From: Hominilimicola fabiformis
GTDB taxonomy: Bacteria > Bacillota > Clostridia > UBA1381
NCBI RefSeq assembly: GCF_020687385.1
Contig: NZ_JAJEQM010000008.1
Span: 1 to 64,000, forward strand
Direction of reading: 5' to 3'
Length of the DNA: 64,000 nucleotides
The first letter of the stretch is position 1. Every line of letters begins with the position of its first letter. Of the stretch, positions 31,365 to 40,574 are shown piece by piece. Under the pieces are notes generated by a model that was given only the letters and a program-made list of their open reading frames with translations, ran no database searches and was not told the DNA's origin. A program made the translations under genes and the position numbers.

Positions 31365-33440
31365 ATGACAGAAGAAAAGACCTGGGCGAATATAAGTCGT
31401 TTTCAAACGTACTTATTTAATTCCGGTGACAATTTTAAGTCATATGAAATGCTTGGATCACATAAAGTCAAAATAGACGGTGTTGACGGTTGGAGATTTG
31501 CCGTTTGGGCACCTAAAGCCGTAAGTGTTAGAGTCGTGGGCGATTTCAACGATTGGAACGGCTATGACAAAATGCTTGAAAGAATAGAAACAAGTGGAGT
31601 TTGGTATGGCTTTTTTACAGATATAGAAGAAGGAATGCTGTATAAGTATGCTATTGAGGCTGAGAACGGAGAAACTTATTACAAAGCAGATCCGTATGCT
31701 GTAAAGAGTGAACTGAGACCGGGTACTGCGTCCGTAACAAAGGATATTTCAAATAATTACAAATGGGGCGATAAGGCTTGGATAAGTGCACGCAGTAAAA
31801 ACAGCACTTTGACGGAGCCTATGAATATATACGAAATCCACATCGGCTCATGGAAAATACATGATGACGGAAGCTTTTATACGTATCGTGAACTGGCGGA
31901 CGAGCTTGTTCCTTATGTTAAGAAGATGGGTTACACGCATATAGAGCTTATGCCTATCACCGAATATCCGTTCGACGGCTCCTGGGGGTATCAGGTAACG
32001 GGATTTTTCTCAGCTACGACAAGATACGGCGAAAGTGAAGATTTGAAATATCTTATAGATAAGTGTCACAAAAATCATATCGGAATTATAATGGACTGGG
32101 TACCTGCTCATTTTCCGCGTGACGCACACGGACTGAGAATGTTTGACGGAACTCCTGTTTATGAATATGCCGATCCGCGATTGGGTGAGCATAAGGATTG
32201 GGGAACAATGGTTTTTGACTATTCAAAGAGCGAAGTTATTTCATTCCTTATTTCATCAGCGTATTTTTGGGCAGAACAGTATCACATTGACGGAATAAGA
32301 GTTGATGCGGTATCTTCAATGCTTTACCGTGATTATTCGAGAAATGACGGTGAGTGGGTTCCAAACGAATACGGCGGAAACGGTAATCTTGAGGCAGTTG
32401 ATTTTCTTAAAAAGCTTAACAAGATTATGGGGACGGAATTCCCTAACTTTATGATGGTTGCGGAAGAATCTACGGCTTGGCCGCTTGTAACCGCACCGCC
32501 TGAAAATGACGGACTTGGTTTTAATTACAAGTGGAATATGGGCTGGATGAACGATACACTTCGTTATATGGGTATGGATCCGTATTTCCGTAAGGACAAT
32601 CACAGTTTGCTTACATTTATGATGATGTATGCTTATTCCGAAAATTATATTTTGCCTTTGTCACATGATGAAGTGGTACACGGCAAGGGTTCTATGCTTA
32701 ACAAGATGTTCGGTGAGTATGACGAAAAATTTGCGGCATACAGAACATTACTCGGCTATTATATGACAATGCCGGGAAAGAAAATGTTGTTTATGGGCGG
32801 TGAATTCGGTCAAATGCTTGAGTGGCGTTATGACGACCAACTTGAATGGAACGTACTTGAAATAGATAAGCATAAGAGATTGCATCAGTATGTAAAAGAC
32901 CTTAACCATTTCTATATGGAAAACAAGGCTTTATGGGAACTTGATACAAGTTGGGACGGCTTCAGATGGGTTAATGAGGCTGACAGTGAAAACAGTGTTC
33001 TTTCCTATATAAGACGCGGCAGACACGCGGCTGATAATGTTGTTGTGGTTGCAAACTTCACACCTGTCGAAAGACCGATATATAAAATCGGTGTTCCGCT
33101 TGCGGGCGAATATGAAGTAGTATTCCATTCGAGTGCTGTCAAGTACGGCGGAAACAAACGTATTACAAAGAAAGTATACAAGACAAAGAATATGCAGTTC
33201 TCAGATATGATGTACACTATTGAAGTTGCTATCGACGGCAATTCAGTTATGTTCCTAAAGAAAAAGCCGGCGGACAAAGCTGCGGCAAGCAAAAAGAAAA
33301 CGACTACATCAAAAACTGCTAAAAAAACAACAGACAAAACCGAAAGTGCAACGGCTAAAAAAGCGGCAGTTAAGAAAACAACCGCGACAAAGACCGCTGC
33401 GAAAAAAACATCAACAAGGACAAATAAATCGGCTAAATAG
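31365..33440 (+). CDS. glgB: Glycogen branching enzyme with Lys/Ala/Thr-rich tail
   Basis: GlgB cuts alpha-1,4 chains and rejoins them as alpha-1,6 branches. An N-terminal CBM48 domain (FAVWAPKAVSVRVVGDFNDWNGYD) precedes the GH13 barrel: ELMPITEYPFDGSWGYQVTG, DWVPAHFPRD, GIRVDAVSSMLY (nucleophile Asp), MVAEEST (acid Glu), LSHDEVVHGKGS (third Asp). The catalytic body ends near residue 631. Residues 632-691 are only Lys, Ala, Thr, Ser and a few others (ASKKKTTTSKTAKKTTDKT...), like a histone H1 tail and not part of ordinary GlgB. GGGAGGG precedes the ATG. First gene of the glycogen cluster. Confidence 0.93.
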   Translation: MTEEKTWANISRFQTYLFNSGDNFKSYEMLGSHKVKIDGVDGWRFAVWAPKAVSVRVVGDFNDWNGYDKMLERIETSGVWYGFFTDIEEGMLYKYAIEAENGETYYKADPYAVKSELRPGTASVTKDISNNYKWGDKAWISARSKNSTLTEPMNIYEIHIGSWKIHDDGSFYTYRELADELVPYVKKMGYTHIELMPITEYPFDGSWGYQVTGFFSATTRYGESEDLKYLIDKCHKNHIGIIMDWVPAHFPRDAHGLRMFDGTPVYEYADPRLGEHKDWGTMVFDYSKSEVISFLISSAYFWAEQYHIDGIRVDAVSSMLYRDYSRNDGEWVPNEYGGNGNLEAVDFLKKLNKIMGTEFPNFMMVAEESTAWPLVTAPPENDGLGFNYKWNMGWMNDTLRYMGMDPYFRKDNHSLLTFMMMYAYSENYILPLSHDEVVHGKGSMLNKMFGEYDEKFAAYRTLLGYYMTMPGKKMLFMGGEFGQMLEWRYDDQLEWNVLEIDKHKRLHQYVKDLNHFYMENKALWELDTSWDGFRWVNEADSENSVLSYIRRGRHAADNVVVVANFTPVERPIYKIGVPLAGEYEVVFHSSAVKYGGNKRITKKVYKTKNMQFSDMMYTIEVAIDGNSVMFLKKKPADKAAASKKKTTTSKTAKKTTDKTESATAKKAAVKKTTATKTAAKKTSTRTNKSAK

Positions 33441-33488
33441 TCGGTTTTAATAAAAATCTAATCAGAAAAATTATAGGGAGATGATTTT

Positions 33489-34694
33489 ATGGTATCAAAG
33501 GATTGCGTTGCAATGATACTTGCAGGCGGTCAAGGCTCAAGACTTGGTGCGTTGACAAAAAATGTTGCTAAGCCGGCAGTGCCTTTCGGCGGAAAGTACA
33601 GAATCATAGATTTTCCGCTTTCAAATTGTGTACATTCAGGAATTAATACGGTAGGTGTTCTTACACAGTATCAACCGTTGGAACTAAATAGATATATCGG
33701 TAACGGAAACCCTTGGGATTTGGACAGAAGTCATGGCGGTGTTTATGTACTTCCTCCATACCAAAGTGCAAAAGCGGGTGAATGGTATAAAGGTACGGCA
33801 AATGCCATTTATCAAAACTTAAGTTTTCTTGAAAGCTTTAAACCTGAAAATGTTCTTATACTTTCAGGCGACCATATCTATAAAATGCACTATGGCGAAA
33901 TGCTGAAGGCACACAAGGAATCGGGTGCGGCTGTAACTATTGCCGTAATGCCTGTACCTTGGGAGGAAGCAAGCAGATTTGGTATAATGAACGTTGACGA
34001 AGAGGGTACTATCACAGACTTTGAAGAAAAACCGGCAGAGCCTAAGAGTAATCTTGCGTCAATGGGTATTTACATATTTACATATGAAGTGCTTAAAAAG
34101 TATTTGGAGGCTGACGAACGTGACCCAAGTTCTGCAAATGACTTCGGTAAGAATATAATTCCTACAATGCTTGAAAACGGCGAAAAGATGGTATCATTCA
34201 GATTTGAGGGCTATTGGAAAGATGTCGGCACAATTCATAGCTTGTGGGAGGCAAATATGGATCTTGTTGACCAACCACCTAAGTTTGATCTAAACGACAG
34301 AAGTTGGAGTATCTATTCAAGAAATATGGCACTTGCTCCTCATTATGTTGGACAAAATGCTAAGATAACAAATTCAACCGTAACAGAGGGCTGCTTTATT
34401 GACGGCGAAATAAAGCATTCGGTTATTTTCGGCGGCGTTGAACTCGGAGAAGGCAGCGTTGTCAGTGATTCGGTAATTATGCCGGGTGCGAAAATCGGAA
34501 AGAATGTTGTAATTGAAAAAGCTGTTATAGGTGCAGACGCAGTTATAGGTGACGGTGCTAAAGTCGGAGTTAATTCTTCGGACGATAACAAATATGCATC
34601 AAAATTGTGTACCAATGATCTTGTTCTTATCGAAAGCGGTGCCGAAGTCGGCGTTGAAGAAGATATTTGCAAGGGCAGTATGGTAGAAGCATAG
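33489..34694 (+). CDS. glgC: Glucose-1-phosphate adenylyltransferase, catalytic subunit
   Basis: Makes ADP-glucose from ATP and glucose 1-phosphate, the first committed step of glycogen synthesis. The nucleotide loop is [38 protein letters not shown] (about 11-48), then [31 protein letters not shown] and the glucose 1-phosphate site around [13 protein letters not shown]. The C-terminal part is a left-handed beta helix. Length 401. GGGAGAT lies upstream. The 18 bases to the glgD start contain the glgD ribosome site. Confidence 0.95.
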   Translation: MVSKDCVAMILAGGQGSRLGALTKNVAKPAVPFGGKYRIIDFPLSNCVHSGINTVGVLTQYQPLELNRYIGNGNPWDLDRSHGGVYVLPPYQSAKAGEWYKGTANAIYQNLSFLESFKPENVLILSGDHIYKMHYGEMLKAHKESGAAVTIAVMPVPWEEASRFGIMNVDEEGTITDFEEKPAEPKSNLASMGIYIFTYEVLKKYLEADERDPSSANDFGKNIIPTMLENGEKMVSFRFEGYWKDVGTIHSLWEANMDLVDQPPKFDLNDRSWSIYSRNMALAPHYVGQNAKITNSTVTEGCFIDGEIKHSVIFGGVELGEGSVVSDSVIMPGAKIGKNVVIEKAVIGADAVIGDGAKVGVNSSDDNKYASKLCTNDLVLIESGAEVGVEEDICKGSMVEA

Positions 34695-34711
34695 GAAAGG
34701 GGACAGAGCCA

Positions 34712-35830
34712 ATGAGAAGAGATACTATGGGTATTATTCTGACAAGTAATGACAGAATACCTCCGATTACAGATATAAGAGCAAATTCAGCACTTCCTAT
34801 CGCAGGAAGATACAGAATAATAGATTTCGTACTTTCGTGTATGGCAAACTCGGGTATAACAAATATCGGTGTTGCAACAGAGGCAAATTACTCATCTTTG
34901 ATGGACCACATTAAATCGGGTAAGCCTTGGGACCTTGACAGAAAGAATTGGGGGCTTAATATACTTCCTCCGAATCTGGAAAAGGTATCATACGGTTCAA
35001 TAAAGGGTAATATAGATATACTTGCAGGTATAAGCGACTTTATTCACAGAAGTCAGCAGACATATGTAATATTGTCACTCGGTAACAGCATTTACAATAT
35101 TGACTTTGAAGAAGTTGTAAAAAATCATATCGAAAGTCAGGCAGATGTTACAATTCTTTATAAAGATATGAAAGGTATGCCTGAAAGAGAAATTTCAAGA
35201 TTTACAACGCTTGAACTTGATGAGGAAAAACGTATTACAGATATTGAGGTTCAGCCGTATTATCCAAAGTCGAGTATGGCAAGTATGGACGTTTACGTTA
35301 TGGAAAAGGCTTTGCTTGAAAGTATTGTTGACGAATGCAGTGCAAGAGGCGACAGAGATTTCGTAAAGGATGCACTTGTTAAGAAAATGACAGGCCTTAG
35401 AATTTACGGATATGAGTATACGGGTTATACTGATAAGATTGATTCACTTAAAGCATATTACAGAAATAATATGAATTTCTTAAATTCGGACATAAGACGT
35501 GAATTGTTTAATCCTAAAAATCCTATCTACACAAAGACAAAAGACCAGTCGCCGACTAAATACGGAAGTGACGCATCTGTACAGAACAGCTTTATTTCAG
35601 ACGGTTGTGTAATTGAGGGTACTGTAATTAACAGTGTACTTTCAAGAGGTGTAAAAGTCGCAAAGGGTGCGGTTATTAAAAATTCAATCATCATGCAGGA
35701 TTCTGTGATTGAAGAGGACGTTGAACTTAGTCATGTTGTATTTGATAAGGAAGTTGATATAACAAAAGGAAGAAAACTTATAGGACAAGAGAGCTATCCT
35801 CTTGCAATATCAAAAGGAACGAAGATTTAA
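34712..35830 (+). CDS. glgD: GlgD, regulatory partner of GlgC
   Basis: A 373-residue paralogue of GlgC, starting MRRDTMGIILTSNDRIPPITDIR. It keeps SALPIAGRYRIIDFVLS and the beta-helix end (QNSFISDGCVIEGTVINSVLS) but lacks the GGxGxRL nucleotide loop: TSNDRIPPI stands where GlgC has GGQGSRL. In Firmicutes GlgD is the non-catalytic subunit that raises GlgC activity. I choose ATG at 34712 (AAAGGGGAC upstream) over an in-frame ATG at 34667 inside glgC. Confidence 0.92.
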   Translation: MRRDTMGIILTSNDRIPPITDIRANSALPIAGRYRIIDFVLSCMANSGITNIGVATEANYSSLMDHIKSGKPWDLDRKNWGLNILPPNLEKVSYGSIKGNIDILAGISDFIHRSQQTYVILSLGNSIYNIDFEEVVKNHIESQADVTILYKDMKGMPEREISRFTTLELDEEKRITDIEVQPYYPKSSMASMDVYVMEKALLESIVDECSARGDRDFVKDALVKKMTGLRIYGYEYTGYTDKIDSLKAYYRNNMNFLNSDIRRELFNPKNPIYTKTKDQSPTKYGSDASVQNSFISDGCVIEGTVINSVLSRGVKVAKGAVIKNSIIMQDSVIEEDVELSHVVFDKEVDITKGRKLIGQESYPLAISKGTKI

Positions 35831-35918
35831 TAATAAAGATTTTAATGACAAATATATAATAGAACTGTTCAAAATTTGAGCAGTTCTGTTGAAGTTTTAC
35901 GGAATTTAAGAATATTTA

Positions 35919-35947
35919 TTGACAAATAATTCTTATAGAGATAAGAT
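35919..35947 (+). promoter_or_regulatory. Second promoter in the glg cluster, before glgA
   Basis: TTGACA (35919-35924), 17 bp, TAAGAT (35942-35947). A hairpin AGAACTG/CAGTTCT at 35861-35890, with a weak T stretch, lies just upstream and may end or process the glgBCD transcript. Confidence 0.65.
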
Positions 35948-35975
35948 TTAAGCATATAGAAAGGAATAATTTGTT

Positions 35976-37955
35976 ATGAAAGTTTTATTTGCTACTTCGG
36001 AGGCGGCACCTTTTGTTAAAACAGGAGGTCTTGGTGATGTAGCGGGTTCTTTGCCTGCAGCGCTTAACGAAAAAGGCGTTGACGCAAGAGTGATTTTACC
36101 GCTGTACAACTGTATACCGCAAGAATATAAGGACAAGATGAAATATATTGACCATATCTATATCGATATGGCTTGGAGAAAACAGTATGTCGGTGTTTTC
36201 GAGTTGGAGTATAACGGCTGTAAGTTCTATTTTATAGACAATGAGTTTTACTTTAACGGCGATAAGCCTTATGACTTTATACACCTTGATTGTGAAAAGT
36301 TTATATTCTTTTCAAAGGCTGTATTGTCAATTTTGCCGACAATAGATTTCAGACCGGACGTTATTAACTGTAACGACTGGCAGACAGGACCGATACCTGT
36401 ATTCCTTGATACGTTCCAGGATAATCCGTTCTATCAGGGTATCAAGACTGTTATGACAATTCATAACTTGAAGTTCCAGGGAAGATGGGATTTCAACAAG
36501 ATTAAGGACGCAATGGGTATAAGCGACTATTACTTCACTTCCGACAAGCTTGAATTCTACAAGGATGCAAACTTGTTAAAGGGCGGTATGGTTTATGCAA
36601 ACAAGGTTTCTACGGTAAGCTCAACTTACGCAAACGAAATCACAACAGAAGAATACGGAGAGGGACTTCACAATCTTCTTCGTGCAAGACAGAACGACCT
36701 TTTGGGTATAGTAAACGGTATTTCTTATATTGACTGGGATCCGAATACAGATCAGTCTATTTATCAAAACTATACAGCAAAAACAGTTCATAAGAAAAAG
36801 GCTGAGAACAAGAAAAAGCTGCAGGAAGAATTAGGTCTTGAAGTGAATGCCGATAAGATGATGATTGGTATTGTATCACGTCTTACAGACCAAAAAGGTT
36901 TTGACCTTGTAGCTTACAAGATTGAGGAACTTTGCAACGGCGGCTGTCAAGTAGTTGTACTTGGTACAGGCGACGAAAAATATGAAAATCTTTTCAGACA
37001 TTATGCTTGGAAGTATCCTGACAGATTCTCGGCACAAATTTATTTTTCAAATGATATGGCACGTAAAATTTATGCGGCAAGTGACGCATTTTTAATGCCG
37101 TCAAGATTTGAACCTTGCGGTTTGTCACAACTTATCAGTATGAGATACGGTACTGTTCCGATTGTTCGTGAAACAGGCGGACTTAAAGACACTGTTATTC
37201 CATATAATGAATATACAGGCGAGGGAACCGGTTTCTCGTTCGCAAACTACAATGCAGACGAAATGATAAATATTATTTGGTATGCAATGCAGATTTACTA
37301 TGACAGAAAAGACGAGTGGAAGAAAATCGTTGATAACGGTATGGCAGTAGATTACTCATGGAATGTATCGGCTGATAAATATATTCACTTGTATCAAGAA
37401 CTTACAGGTATATATGATTTACCTGAAAAGAAAAAGCCTGCCAGAAAGACAGCCGCAAAAACTACAAAGAAACAAGAAAAAAAGGAAACTTTTGAGGACA
37501 GTATAAGGGCAGATGCCGAGGTGGCTGCAAAGGCTGCGGCAGACGGTGCAAAAGAGCCTGAAATAGTTGAAGTTAAAAATCCTTTTGAGGAGAAAAAAGC
37601 CCCTGCGGCAAAAAAGACAACAACGAAGAAAACAACAACAAGAAAAACAGCGGCTAAGAAAACAACAACTAGAAAAACAACGGCTAAGTCAACTGCAAAG
37701 AAAGCGGTAAAAGAAGAACCTGCAAAGGCTGAACCTGTAAAAGCTGAAAAGGCAGAGCCTGCAAAGACGGCAAAAACAGAAAAAACAGAGTCTGCAAAAC
37801 CTGTAAAAGCCGAAACAACTAAAGCAGAGCCTAAAAAGGCTGAATCGGCTAAGTCGACGGCAAAGACAACGACTAAAGCCGAAACGGTTAAGGAAGGTGC
37901 AAAGGCGAAGACAACGGCATCAAAGAAAACGACACAAAAGAAGACTGTAAAATAA
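35976..37955 (+). CDS. glgA: Glycogen synthase with a 175-residue basic tail
   Basis: GT5 enzyme that adds glucose from ADP-glucose to the growing chain. The catalytic body (1 to about 484) has the KTGGLGDVAGSLP loop near residue 15, NCNDWQTGPIP, TIHNLKFQG, GIVSRLTDQKGFDLV and SRFEPCGLSQLISMRYGTVPIVRETGGLKDTV. This is the normal GlgA length. Residues about 485-659 are an added tail: first KKPARKTAAKTTKKQEKKE, a short acidic/Ala section, then repeats of KKTTTRKTAAK and of AKAEPVKAEKAEPAK. It resembles histone H1 tails and the tail of GlgB. No frameshift is seen; the tail is in frame and ends at TAA. Confidence 0.93.
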   Translation: MKVLFATSEAAPFVKTGGLGDVAGSLPAALNEKGVDARVILPLYNCIPQEYKDKMKYIDHIYIDMAWRKQYVGVFELEYNGCKFYFIDNEFYFNGDKPYDFIHLDCEKFIFFSKAVLSILPTIDFRPDVINCNDWQTGPIPVFLDTFQDNPFYQGIKTVMTIHNLKFQGRWDFNKIKDAMGISDYYFTSDKLEFYKDANLLKGGMVYANKVSTVSSTYANEITTEEYGEGLHNLLRARQNDLLGIVNGISYIDWDPNTDQSIYQNYTAKTVHKKKAENKKKLQEELGLEVNADKMMIGIVSRLTDQKGFDLVAYKIEELCNGGCQVVVLGTGDEKYENLFRHYAWKYPDRFSAQIYFSNDMARKIYAASDAFLMPSRFEPCGLSQLISMRYGTVPIVRETGGLKDTVIPYNEYTGEGTGFSFANYNADEMINIIWYAMQIYYDRKDEWKKIVDNGMAVDYSWNVSADKYIHLYQELTGIYDLPEKKKPARKTAAKTTKKQEKKETFEDSIRADAEVAAKAAADGAKEPEIVEVKNPFEEKKAPAAKKTTTKKTTTRKTAAKKTTTRKTTAKSTAKKAVKEEPAKAEPVKAEKAEPAKTAKTEKTESAKPVKAETTKAEPKKAESAKSTAKTTTKAETVKEGAKAKTTASKKTTQKKTVK

Positions 37956-38015
37956 ACCAATGATAAGAAATCTTCGCAAGAAATAAGAAGAATTTTAAAG
38001 GGGTGTAAAATAAAT

Positions 38016-40523
38016 ATGGCACAAGCTAAAAGTATGGCACAAAATAAAAACACAAAAACAACAGCAACAACAAAATTGACGGCGTCGGAAGAAGCATTGA
38101 AGAAGGAAATTGTAGGTAAGGTAAACAGACATTTCGGTAAAGTTATGGAGGATGCAACTCCTCATATGGTTTATACTGCATGCGCACTTACTGTTCGTGA
38201 CAGAATTATGGAAAAGTGGGCCGTATCTCATCAGACTGTAAAGAAGATGGGTGCAAAAAAACTTTATTATTTATCATTTGAGTTCCTTATGGGCAGACTT
38301 CTTTGCACAAACATTTTAAACCTTATGCAGACTGAAGAATATCAGCACGTTTTAAATGATTTGGGTTACTCACTTCCTGAAATTGCCGAACTTGAAAATG
38401 ACGCAGGTCTTGGTAACGGCGGTTTGGGACGTCTTGCAGCTTGCTTTATCGACTCACTTACAACATTGGATTTGCCTGCATACGGTTGTACAATCCGTTA
38501 CGAATACGGCTTATTCAGACAAAAGATTGTTGACGGTTATCAGACAGAACTTCCTGATTCATGGCTTGATAACGGTAATGCGTGGGAAATCGCAAGACCT
38601 GAAGAAACTGTTGAAGTTAAATTTGGCGGTGAAGTTTATACTGATTGGGTAGACGGTAAATTTACTTGCCGTTACAACAACTCACATACAATTTTGGCTA
38701 TGCCTTATGATGTACCTCTTTGCGGTTATGATTCAAAAATTGTAAATAAATTAAGATTGTGGAGTTCAAAATCTCCTGACCATATGAATATGCAGGAATT
38801 TAACAGCGGTAACTATGTTCGTGCCGTTGAAGAAAAGGAACTTGCAGAAGTTATTTCAAAGGTACTTTATCCGGAAGATAATCATACAGAGGGTAAGGAA
38901 CTTAGATTAAAGCAACAATATTTCCTTGTTTCTGCAACATTGCAGTGGATTTTGAAAGAATTTGAAAACAGAAACGGTCAAGATTGGTCAAAATTGCCTG
39001 ATAAGGTCGTTATTCATATCAATGATACACACCCTACAATGGCTATTCCTGAAATGATGCGTTTGTTGATGGACGAAAAAGGTCTTGGTTGGGATGAGGC
39101 ATGGGACATCGTAACTCATGTATTCGCATACACAAACCATACAGTAATGAGCGAGGCTCTTGAAAAGTGGCCGCTTGATATGTTCAGAAAGATTCTTCCG
39201 CGTGTATATATGATCGTTGAAGAAATGAACAGACGTCTTATGATCAGACTTAACGAAGTTTATCCTAACGATTCGGCTAAGCATAAGTATATGGCAATTA
39301 TTTCTGATAATCAGATATTTATGGCTAATATGTGTCTTGCAAGCTGTTTCGCAGTAAACGGTGTTTCAAAGTTGCATACAGATATTCTAAAGCAGGATAT
39401 TTTTGCTGATTACTATAATATGAATAACGACCACTTCTATGCAATCACAAACGGTATTACATTCAGAAGATGGATTGCTAACTGTAACCCGGAACTTACT
39501 GAGCTTATTTCTTCAAAGATAGGTAAGAATTGGATCAAGGACGCTTCAGAACTTTCAAAGCTAAAGAAATATGCTAAAGATCCTGCATTCAAGAAGCAAT
39601 TTGCTGAAATTAAGCGTAATAACAAGGTTAGACTTGCACAATATATTAAGGAACACAACGATATAGTTGTAAATCCTGATTCTATCTTTGACGTACAGTG
39701 TAAGAGATTGCACGAATATAAGCGTCAGATGATGAACGTACTTCATATTCTTGCAGAATACAACAGAATTCTTGAAGATAACGTATATGCTGAAAATTAC
39801 TATCCAAAGACATATATATTCGGTGCAAAGGCTGCTCCGGGTTATAAAAGAGCAAAGCTTATTATCAAGCTTATTAACTCAGTCGGAGATATGATTAACA
39901 ACGATCCGAGAGTTAAGGATAAGATTAAAGTTGTATTCCTTGAAAATTACAGCGTATCAATCGCTGAAAAACTTATCATTGCGGCTGATATTTCAGAACA
40001 AATTTCAACAGCTGGTAAGGAAGCTTCGGGTACAGGTAACATGAAGTTTATGCTTAACGGTGCACTTACAATCGGTACACTTGACGGCGCAAACGTTGAA
40101 ATGCTTGAACAGGTCGGTGAAGACAATATATATATCTTCGGTCTAAAGGCTGACGAAGTTGCCGCAAGAGTTAAGTATGCGGGAACTGATGAAGTTAAGA
40201 ATATCTACTCATCAAACGCAAGCCTAAGACACGCACTTGAACAGCTTGTTGACGGTTCAATCGTTCCGGGCAGCAACCAAATGTTCAGAGATTTGTATCA
40301 AACATTGTTGTTCGGTGACTACGGATTCCCTGACACATATATGGTAATCAGAGATTTTGAAGAATATATGAAGACTCAAGAAAAGATGTCTGCTGATTAT
40401 CAAGACAGAGATAAGTGGATTGAAAAGGCAATCTTGAATACTGCAAGTGCAGGATTCTTCTCAAGTGACAGAACTATTGAAGATTACAATAAGAACATTT
40501 GGCACTTGACACCAATTAAATAA
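38016..40523 (+). CDS. glgP: Glycogen phosphorylase
   Basis: PLP-dependent GT35 enzyme that releases glucose 1-phosphate from glycogen. Landmarks: FLMGRLLCTNILNL, LGNGGLGRLAACFIDSLTTL, INDTHPTMAIPE, RLHEYKRQMMNVLHI, and the PLP site EASGTGNMKFMLNGALTIGTLDGANVE. The length of 835 is near the family norm (about 800-840). The first 25 or so residues (AQAKSMAQNKNTKTTATTK) are extra, basic and Thr/Lys-rich, a shorter version of the tails on GlgB and GlgA. AAAGGGG lies upstream. Confidence 0.95.
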   Translation: MAQAKSMAQNKNTKTTATTKLTASEEALKKEIVGKVNRHFGKVMEDATPHMVYTACALTVRDRIMEKWAVSHQTVKKMGAKKLYYLSFEFLMGRLLCTNILNLMQTEEYQHVLNDLGYSLPEIAELENDAGLGNGGLGRLAACFIDSLTTLDLPAYGCTIRYEYGLFRQKIVDGYQTELPDSWLDNGNAWEIARPEETVEVKFGGEVYTDWVDGKFTCRYNNSHTILAMPYDVPLCGYDSKIVNKLRLWSSKSPDHMNMQEFNSGNYVRAVEEKELAEVISKVLYPEDNHTEGKELRLKQQYFLVSATLQWILKEFENRNGQDWSKLPDKVVIHINDTHPTMAIPEMMRLLMDEKGLGWDEAWDIVTHVFAYTNHTVMSEALEKWPLDMFRKILPRVYMIVEEMNRRLMIRLNEVYPNDSAKHKYMAIISDNQIFMANMCLASCFAVNGVSKLHTDILKQDIFADYYNMNNDHFYAITNGITFRRWIANCNPELTELISSKIGKNWIKDASELSKLKKYAKDPAFKKQFAEIKRNNKVRLAQYIKEHNDIVVNPDSIFDVQCKRLHEYKRQMMNVLHILAEYNRILEDNVYAENYYPKTYIFGAKAAPGYKRAKLIIKLINSVGDMINNDPRVKDKIKVVFLENYSVSIAEKLIIAADISEQISTAGKEASGTGNMKFMLNGALTIGTLDGANVEMLEQVGEDNIYIFGLKADEVAARVKYAGTDEVKNIYSSNASLRHALEQLVDGSIVPGSNQMFRDLYQTLLFGDYGFPDTYMVIRDFEEYMKTQEKMSADYQDRDKWIEKAILNTASAGFFSSDRTIEDYNKNIWHLTPIK

Positions 40524-40531
40524 TAAAAATA

Positions 40532-40558
40532 AAGAAGTGACTTAGGTCACTTCTTTTA
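40532..40558 (+). terminator. Terminator after glgP
   Basis: AAGAAGTGAC, loop TTAG, GTCACTTCTT and TTTA: a 10-bp stem. It may be partly read through into the GH13 gene, which starts 17 bases later. Confidence 0.7.
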
Positions 40559-40574
40559 CGATAAAGGGGTAAAT

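Noticed and set aside
34667-34711. An extended GlgD start at 34667
   Set aside because: That frame lies within glgC and has no ribosome site; ATG 34712 has AAAGGGGAC and gives the family's usual N-terminus.
37430-37955. The glgA tail as a separate histone-like gene
   Set aside because: It is in frame with GlgA, with no stop, no internal ribosome site and no start codon in a suitable place.
37394-38053. A 219-codon minus-strand frame rich in Ala, Val and Phe opposite the glgA tail
   Set aside because: It is the mirror of the repetitive Lys/Ala/Thr codons; it has no ribosome site or domain.
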